Shown in pieces: positions 59,442 to 62,765 of a DNA stretch of 62,765 nt; position 1 is the stretch's first letter, and the number at the start of each line of letters is the position of its first letter. A model generated the notes under the pieces. It was given only the letters and a program-made list of their open reading frames with translations, searched no databases and was not told the origin of the DNA. The DNA is taken from assembly GCA_017462985.1 (NCBI GenBank), contig JAFTQB010000012.1:1-62765 (forward strand), read 5' to 3'. A program made the translations under genes and the position numbers. The DNA is from Clostridia bacterium. GTDB taxonomy: Bacteria > Bacillota > Clostridia > Christensenellales > Borkfalkiaceae.

Positions 59442-59470
59442 ATTATATCACGACTTCGTGAAAAAGTCAA
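59442..59470 (-). promoter_or_regulatory. Promoter of the DNA methyltransferase gene
   Basis: On the minus strand TTGACT, 17 bases and a perfect TATAAT, 25 bases before the start codon. Confidence 0.85.
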
Positions 59471-59484
59471 CTGTTTCGTGAAAA
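59448..59484. promoter_or_regulatory. Candidate operators of the HTH-methyltransferase
   Basis: A palindrome TCACGA-CT-TCGTGA lies in the spacer. TTCGTGAAAA occurs twice, at 59455 and 59475, exactly 20 bases apart and flanking the -35. The arrangement suits a dimeric HTH repressor. Confidence 0.6.
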
Positions 59485-59616
59485 CTTTTTGAGCTTGATA
59501 TGTTTCCTTTAACTAACGAAAAATTAATTAAGTCATAAAAATTTTGGTATTTTTAGGACAAATGTGAGTTTCCACCTCCGTTTTTGACCGATCTTAAGAC
59601 CTTTTGGAGTTCCCCC

Positions 59617-59658
59617 CATGTGGAGACGCTTGTCTGCCTTGCGCGCAAGGCAGATTGA
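59617..59658 (+). pseudogene. Displaced 3' end of the rlmD gene (right att copy)
   Basis: The bases encode HVETLVCLARKAD then stop, matching the end of the methyltransferase (HVETLVCLTRK). The first 14 bases are identical to the left repeat. No upstream coding part is present. It is the original gene end cut off by the insertion. Bases 59633-59654 are also a perfect palindrome. Confidence 0.75.
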
Positions 59659-59736
59659 AAATAAGCTTTTTACGGACGGAGATGCTTGTATATATGTCTG
59701 CCAATTTTATTGTACGGTAATAGACGAAAGAAAACT

Positions 59737-60342
59737 ATGGATTTTGAAAGAATAAAAAGAAATTTGGAAGAACGCGGATTCAAGGTAACTTGCTTTGCAA
59801 CCGCCAAAGAAGCGGCGGAGTATCTTGACGGACGGATAGACGGCAAGACGGTCGGCTTCGGCGGTTCGGTAACGCTTGAACAAATGGGGCTGTACGAACG
59901 GCTGATTACGCATAACGACGTTCGTTGGCATCACCGTATTCCCGAAAGCAAGACGAGCAAGGAAGTCCGACTTGCGGCAAATGCGGCGGAAGTTTATATT
60001 TCCTCTGTGAACGGGCTTGCCGAAACGGGCGAGATCGTCAATATCGACGGAAATTGCAATCGGGTCGCCGCGATCTTTTACGGGCACGAAAGCGTGTATT
60101 TGATCGTTGGAAAAAATAAAATTGCCCAAGATTACGATAGCGCGCTGTGGCGCGCTAGGAATATCGCTGCTCCGTTGAATGCAAAACGGCTCGGCATGAA
60201 AACGCCCTGCGCGATCAACGCGGACCGTTGCTACGACTGCAAAAGCCCCGATCGGATCTGCCGCGGCTTGTCGGTGCTTTGGGCGAAGCCGATGACGGGC
60301 GAATTTGAGGTTTTGCTGATCAACGAAGACCTTGGCTATTAA
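59737..60342 (+). CDS. LUD-domain (lactate utilisation-like) protein
   Basis: This 201-residue protein is a single LUD (LutC/DUF162) domain: FERIKRNLEERGFKVTCFAT, DGKTVGFGGSVTLEQMGLYE, and SVNGLAETGEIVNIDGNCNR. A C-terminal cysteine pair is in DRCYDCKSPDRIC. LutC-type proteins take part in lactate oxidation, but isolated LUD proteins have unproven roles. The ATG at 59737 is preferred over upstream codons by homology. It begins just after the R-M islet's right border and is followed 17 bases later by a small gene. Confidence 0.85.
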   Translation: MDFERIKRNLEERGFKVTCFATAKEAAEYLDGRIDGKTVGFGGSVTLEQMGLYERLITHNDVRWHHRIPESKTSKEVRLAANAAEVYISSVNGLAETGEIVNIDGNCNRVAAIFYGHESVYLIVGKNKIAQDYDSALWRARNIAAPLNAKRLGMKTPCAINADRCYDCKSPDRICRGLSVLWAKPMTGEFEVLLINEDLGY

Positions 60343-60359
60343 GCGAATACGGAGTTGAT

Positions 60360-60707
60360 ATGACTTACGAGGAAGCGTTGGAAATTATCGAGCGGGAATT
60401 TGAAACGAGATACGTAGCGCCGCGCGCGCGTGCGGTTCGCGTAAATCAATCGTATAACGGGTACGAGCTCTTTTATATAGAGATCAATGATGATAACGGA
60501 GAGGGCGTTCTGACTGATTTGGGGATCACGAAGGAAATGTTTTATGAGGTAGGGGAGTCTGATTGGCGGGCGCTTTGCCGTGAAAACGGTTTTTCATTCA
60601 ATCGTTATTGGCACATTGAAAGAAGATTCACCGCAATGACCGACCTATATGACTTTATTGATTTTTTGATATTGATTTCCGATAAATACGCTGTGATTGG
60701 CGGCTGA
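60360..60707 (+). CDS. Small hypothetical protein (115 residues)
   Basis: The frame starts MTYEEALEIIEREFETRYVA and has alternating strand/helix character, with a Tyr-rich C-terminus (LYDFIDFLILISDKYAVIGG). I recognise no family. It begins 17 bases after the LUD gene in the same direction and may be cotranscribed. The ribosome site is weak. Confidence 0.55.
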   Translation: MTYEEALEIIEREFETRYVAPRARAVRVNQSYNGYELFYIEINDDNGEGVLTDLGITKEMFYEVGESDWRALCRENGFSFNRYWHIERRFTAMTDLYDFIDFLILISDKYAVIGG

Positions 60708-60752
60708 GCGTATTGATTTCGTGATTTCGACTTTTAAGAAATATCAAATTGC

Positions 60753-61087
60753 GTGGACGCGCAGGTGATCTTCGGTAGCATTATGGCGGGAATGGGCGAA
60801 CACGAAATACTGTTAACAAAGTCTATATTGGACGGTACAATCGCTTTTTTCTTGCGATGAAGTTGGGATACGGCGTAACGCTTTCGGCGATTCCCGTATT
60901 CGGTTTGCAGGCGTTGTTTGCTTTGTTGGCAACTAGGCTTTCGCCTTATTTGACAACGGCGTTTTTAAGCGAGCTGACGGCGATCGGTGGAGTGTTTATG
61001 TTGTGTATAGGTATAAATTTATTGGAGATAAAAACGGCGAATTTTTTGCCCGCGCTTTTGGGATCGCTGGTAATGCTTTGGATATAG
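60753..61087 (+). pseudogene. Decayed DUF554 membrane protein gene (5'-truncated and frameshifted)
   Basis: Frame 1 encodes VIFGSIMAGMGEHEILLTKS and ILDGTIAFFL up to about 60854. A one-base deletion then shifts to frame 2, where MKLGYGVTLSAIPVFGLQAL and the rest run to a TAG at 61085. Together this is the middle and end of a DUF554 (YdfK/YqgA-like) protein; the N-terminal third is missing. An ATG at 60857 is only the first in-frame Met after the shift. The TAG falls where the family normally ends. Confidence 0.8.
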
Positions 61088-61175
61088 TTTTGTTACGGAT
61101 ATTTAGCATACGAATATTGGTTGCTATTGAAAATGGTTTTCAAGTAATCGGTTTTTTCGAAGAGAGTGCATATGC

Positions 61176-61206
61176 AAAAAACACACCCTTAAAGGGTGTG
61201 TTTTTT
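61176..61206. terminator. Bidirectional terminator beside the tRNA-Leu fragment
   Basis: AAAAAACACACCC / GGGTGTGTTTTTT. On the minus strand it directly follows the CCA end, so it looks like the tRNA-Leu terminator. Confidence 0.85.
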
Positions 61207-61259
61207 GGTGCCGCTGGCCGGACTTGAACCGGCACGATCTCTCGATCGAGGGATTTTAA
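61206..61259 (-). pseudogene. 3' half of tRNA-Leu (UAA-type), att-like remnant
   Basis: On the minus strand the bases run from the anticodon loop (TTAAAAT) through TCCCT, a long variable arm, the T-arm GCCGGTTCAAGTCCGGC, the acceptor CAGCGGC and ACCA. The 5' half, expected to start GCCGCTG, is absent; unrelated AT-rich DNA begins in the anticodon loop. This is a typical integration-site copy. Confidence 0.8.
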
Positions 61260-61456
61260 GGCTTATGCATAGATTTTTTGGAAAATTTCCAAGTCGATGA
61301 AAAGTGCGAAAACGAGGCTTTTTTGCACGAAAACTATATAAAAATGCCTCAAAATACGATATCTGCGAAAATCCCGATTTTGCTACAAATTCACACTTTC
61401 CCCAGAATTCCCCATCAAAAATGTTAAATTTTAGGTCGAAACCGCTATAAAAAGTT

Positions 61457-61535
61457 GGAAAAAGTTTAATTTCTATATAAAAAATGGTAGGAAAAAGTTT
61501 AAAAATGGGGTGTAATTGGGTTGGAAAAAATTTAA
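61457..61535. repeat. Three direct repeats with exact 33-bp period
   Basis: GGAAAAAGTTTAA at 61457, GGAAAAAGTTTAA at 61490 and GGAAAAAATTTAA at 61523. The spacing is three helical turns, so proteins could bind on one DNA face. Confidence 0.8.
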
Positions 61536-61604
61536 TCCGTTCTTTTTGGTGTGGGCAAAAAATCAATTATTACCAAAAATGAGAGATGTTTTTATAGAAA
61601 ACTG

Positions 61605-61633
61605 TTGACAATCAATGTTGAAAAGTGTATAAT
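61605..61633 (+). promoter_or_regulatory. Promoter of the AbiE-type operon
   Basis: A perfect TTGACA, 17 bases and a perfect TATAAT, 36 bases before the antitoxin start. Confidence 0.9.
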
Positions 61634-61669
61634 ATATAAAAAGACAAATACTAAACATAGGAGGGTATT

Positions 61670-62296
61670 ATGGTTTTGATGGAAAAATTAAATAGCGCGT
61701 TCAAGCCGAATACGCCTATTTTTATGGGAGAAATACAAGCACTTCTTTCAGAGTATTCTCGCCCGCGTATTTATCAATTCATTGCGGAAGCTGTTAAAAG
61801 CGGTGCGTTGATACGTTATGATAATGGTGTTTATTATATTCCCACAAAAACGTTGCTCGGCGTATCGAAGTTGAATCCGCAAAAGATTATTGAAAAAAAG
61901 TATATCGGGTCGGGTGATTCTGTATATGGTATTTATGGCGGTACGTTGCTGTTAAATTCTATGGGGGTAACAACGCAAGTCCCCAACGTGATTGAAATTT
62001 TTACTAATAATGAAACGATGCGCCGCCGTGAGGTTATGGTAGGCTATCAAAAGGTGGTTTTACGTAAATCGCGCATGCCAATCACGGCAAAAAATGTGGA
62101 ATTATTCCGCTTGATGGAGTTTTTTAATAGCATAGACATCAATAAAATGGATAAGGATACGAGTTTTGCGCAGGTGGTATCACATATTCGCAAAAAAGGA
62201 TTGGCACGTGATGAAATCATTGAATATGCGCAAAGTTTCCCTGCAAAAGCGGTGAAAAATTTGTTGCAAAGTGGGGTGCTGTATGAGATTGCATAA
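61670..62296 (+). CDS. AbiEi-type antitoxin / DUF6088-like regulator
   Basis: This 208-residue protein starts with a winged helix (FMGEIQALLSEYSRPRIYQF, SGALIRYDNGVYYIPTKTLL). The C-terminal part is helical (NVELFRLMEFFNSIDINKMD). This matches type IV AbiEi antitoxins, which repress the operon by binding inverted repeats in the promoter. AGGAGG precedes the ATG. The toxin gene starts 14 bases before its stop in another frame, so translation is coupled. The promoter is at 61605. Confidence 0.85.
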   Translation: MVLMEKLNSAFKPNTPIFMGEIQALLSEYSRPRIYQFIAEAVKSGALIRYDNGVYYIPTKTLLGVSKLNPQKIIEKKYIGSGDSVYGIYGGTLLLNSMGVTTQVPNVIEIFTNNETMRRREVMVGYQKVVLRKSRMPITAKNVELFRLMEFFNSIDINKMDKDTSFAQVVSHIRKKGLARDEIIEYAQSFPAKAVKNLLQSGVLYEIA

Positions 62297-62765
62297 AGAA
62301 AATGAATTATTCGAGCAGGTTGTTTTAGGCGCAAGCGAATGGAAACAAGTTCCGCCTGCAATTATAGAGAAGGATTATTACGTGACGCTTGTTTTAAGCG
62401 AGCTGGCTAAAAGAGTTCCCGAATTGATTTTCAAGGGTGGTACGTCGCTTTCCAAATGTTATAAACTGATTGAACGTTTTTCCGAAGATATTGATATTAC
62501 GATTTCTTCCGAGCCCACGAATAGTAAAAAGCAAAATTTGAAGAAGTCAATCGTGGAGATTTGTAAGGAATACGAGTTGCCTATTTTGAACGAAGAAAAA
62601 ATCCAAAGCCGAAATCAGTTCAACCGTTATGAAATAGATTACACGCCGATTTATTCCTTGCAAGGCGTAAAAGAAAACTTGTATATCGAAACGGTTTTGA
62701 TGGTTAAATCTTTCCCCTGCGTGAAGATGCCTGCGTCGAGCCTTGTTTACGATTATTTGATGAAC
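62283..62765 (+). CDS. AbiEii-type nucleotidyltransferase toxin, partial
   Basis: The frame is open to the window edge (161 codons). It carries the nucleotidyltransferase signature FKGGTSLSKCY then FSEDIDITIS (GGT-Sx7-10-DxD-type). AbiEii toxins transfer nucleotides to tRNA and arrest growth during phage infection until neutralised by AbiEi. It overlaps the antitoxin gene by 14 bases. The rest of the protein is beyond the window, so completeness cannot be judged. Confidence 0.87.
   Translation, partial: MRLHKENELFEQVVLGASEWKQVPPAIIEKDYYVTLVLSELAKRVPELIFKGGTSLSKCYKLIERFSEDIDITISSEPTNSKKQNLKKSIVEICKEYELPILNEEKIQSRNQFNRYEIDYTPIYSLQGVKENLYIETVLMVKSFPCVKMPASSLVYDYLMN

Larger units (their letters stand above)
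61260..61669. other. AT-rich region between tRNA-Leu fragment and AbiE genes
   Basis: This 410-base stretch holds three direct repeats 33 bases apart (61457-61535) and the promoter at 61605. No gene was recognised; a minus-strand open frame here is a by-product of the repeats and the tRNA fragment. Confidence 0.6.

Noticed and set aside
61003-61227. Plus-strand ORF after the DUF554 remnant
   Set aside because: It overlaps the pseudogene in another frame and runs into the terminator and tRNA fragment. It has no family resemblance.
61189-61566. Minus-strand ORF with an 11-residue FPT-type repeat
   Set aside because: It runs through the tRNA-Leu fragment and the 33-bp DNA repeats, and has no ribosome site. 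The peptide repeat just reflects the DNA repeat.

Overview
The window looks like a chromosomal segment of an endospore-forming anaerobe of the class Clostridia (Bacillota). The evidence is the set of sporulation and germination genes (spmA, spmB, spoIIR, sleB, ypeB), rubrerythrin and a PerR/Fur-type regulator, AGGAGG-type ribosome binding sites, and many textbook TTGACA-17-TATAAT promoters. The lipoprotein-rich glycan operon suggests a gut commensal, perhaps near Christensenellales, but that placement is inference only.

Region 1 (1-17.6 kb) is mostly housekeeping. It holds the 3' end of pckG, a flavodoxin-type reductase, an acyltransferase/glycosyltransferase pair, spmAB, the run metG-tatD-radical SAM-membrane protein-ksgA, a glutathione peroxidase/MarR redox pair, two tiny overlapping genes, rubrerythrin, trmL, spoIIR-sleB-ypeB and a Fur-family regulator. 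Three otherwise well-formed genes here carry an in-frame stop: TAA in the TatD-linked radical SAM gene, TAG in trmL and TAG in ypeB.

Region 2 (17.6-21.0 kb) is a small AT-rich island next to a tRNA-Gly(CCC) gene. It carries a Fic-domain protein and two membrane proteins, with extra copies of the tRNA 3' end and two copies of a ~180 bp repeat.

Region 3 (21.1-49.4 kb) is a carbohydrate and surface-protein region: AraC regulators, a secreted tyrosine phosphatase-like lipoprotein, large repeat-bearing lipoproteins, and then one apparent ~18.6 kb operon with a single promoter at 27531 and a terminator at 46195. The operon encodes a sugar ABC importer without an ATPase, surface proteins, a DUF4838-type protein, an M55 peptidase, an ADP-ribosylglycohydrolase, and enzymes resembling GH2, GH109 and GH36. 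Those three families together suggest terminal Gal/GalNAc removal from host-type glycans. Two single-gene units follow (a metallophosphoesterase and an unknown lipoprotein).

Region 4 (49.5-56.8 kb) is housekeeping again: a TRIC/UPF0126 channel, a TerB-like protein, a P-loop protein, threonine synthase, a DUF5685/J-domain-like/membrane protein group and an RlmD-type rRNA methyltransferase.

Region 5 (56.8-62.8 kb) contains two accessory islets. The first is a candidate restriction-modification pair inserted exactly at the 3' end of the rRNA methyltransferase gene, with a 14-bp direct repeat and a displaced copy of the old gene end. The second starts at a truncated tRNA-Leu 3' end and carries an AbiE-type toxin-antitoxin pair that runs off the window. 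Between them lie a LUD-domain protein, a small unknown gene and a decayed DUF554 gene. No CRISPR array, rRNA, integrase or transposase was seen.
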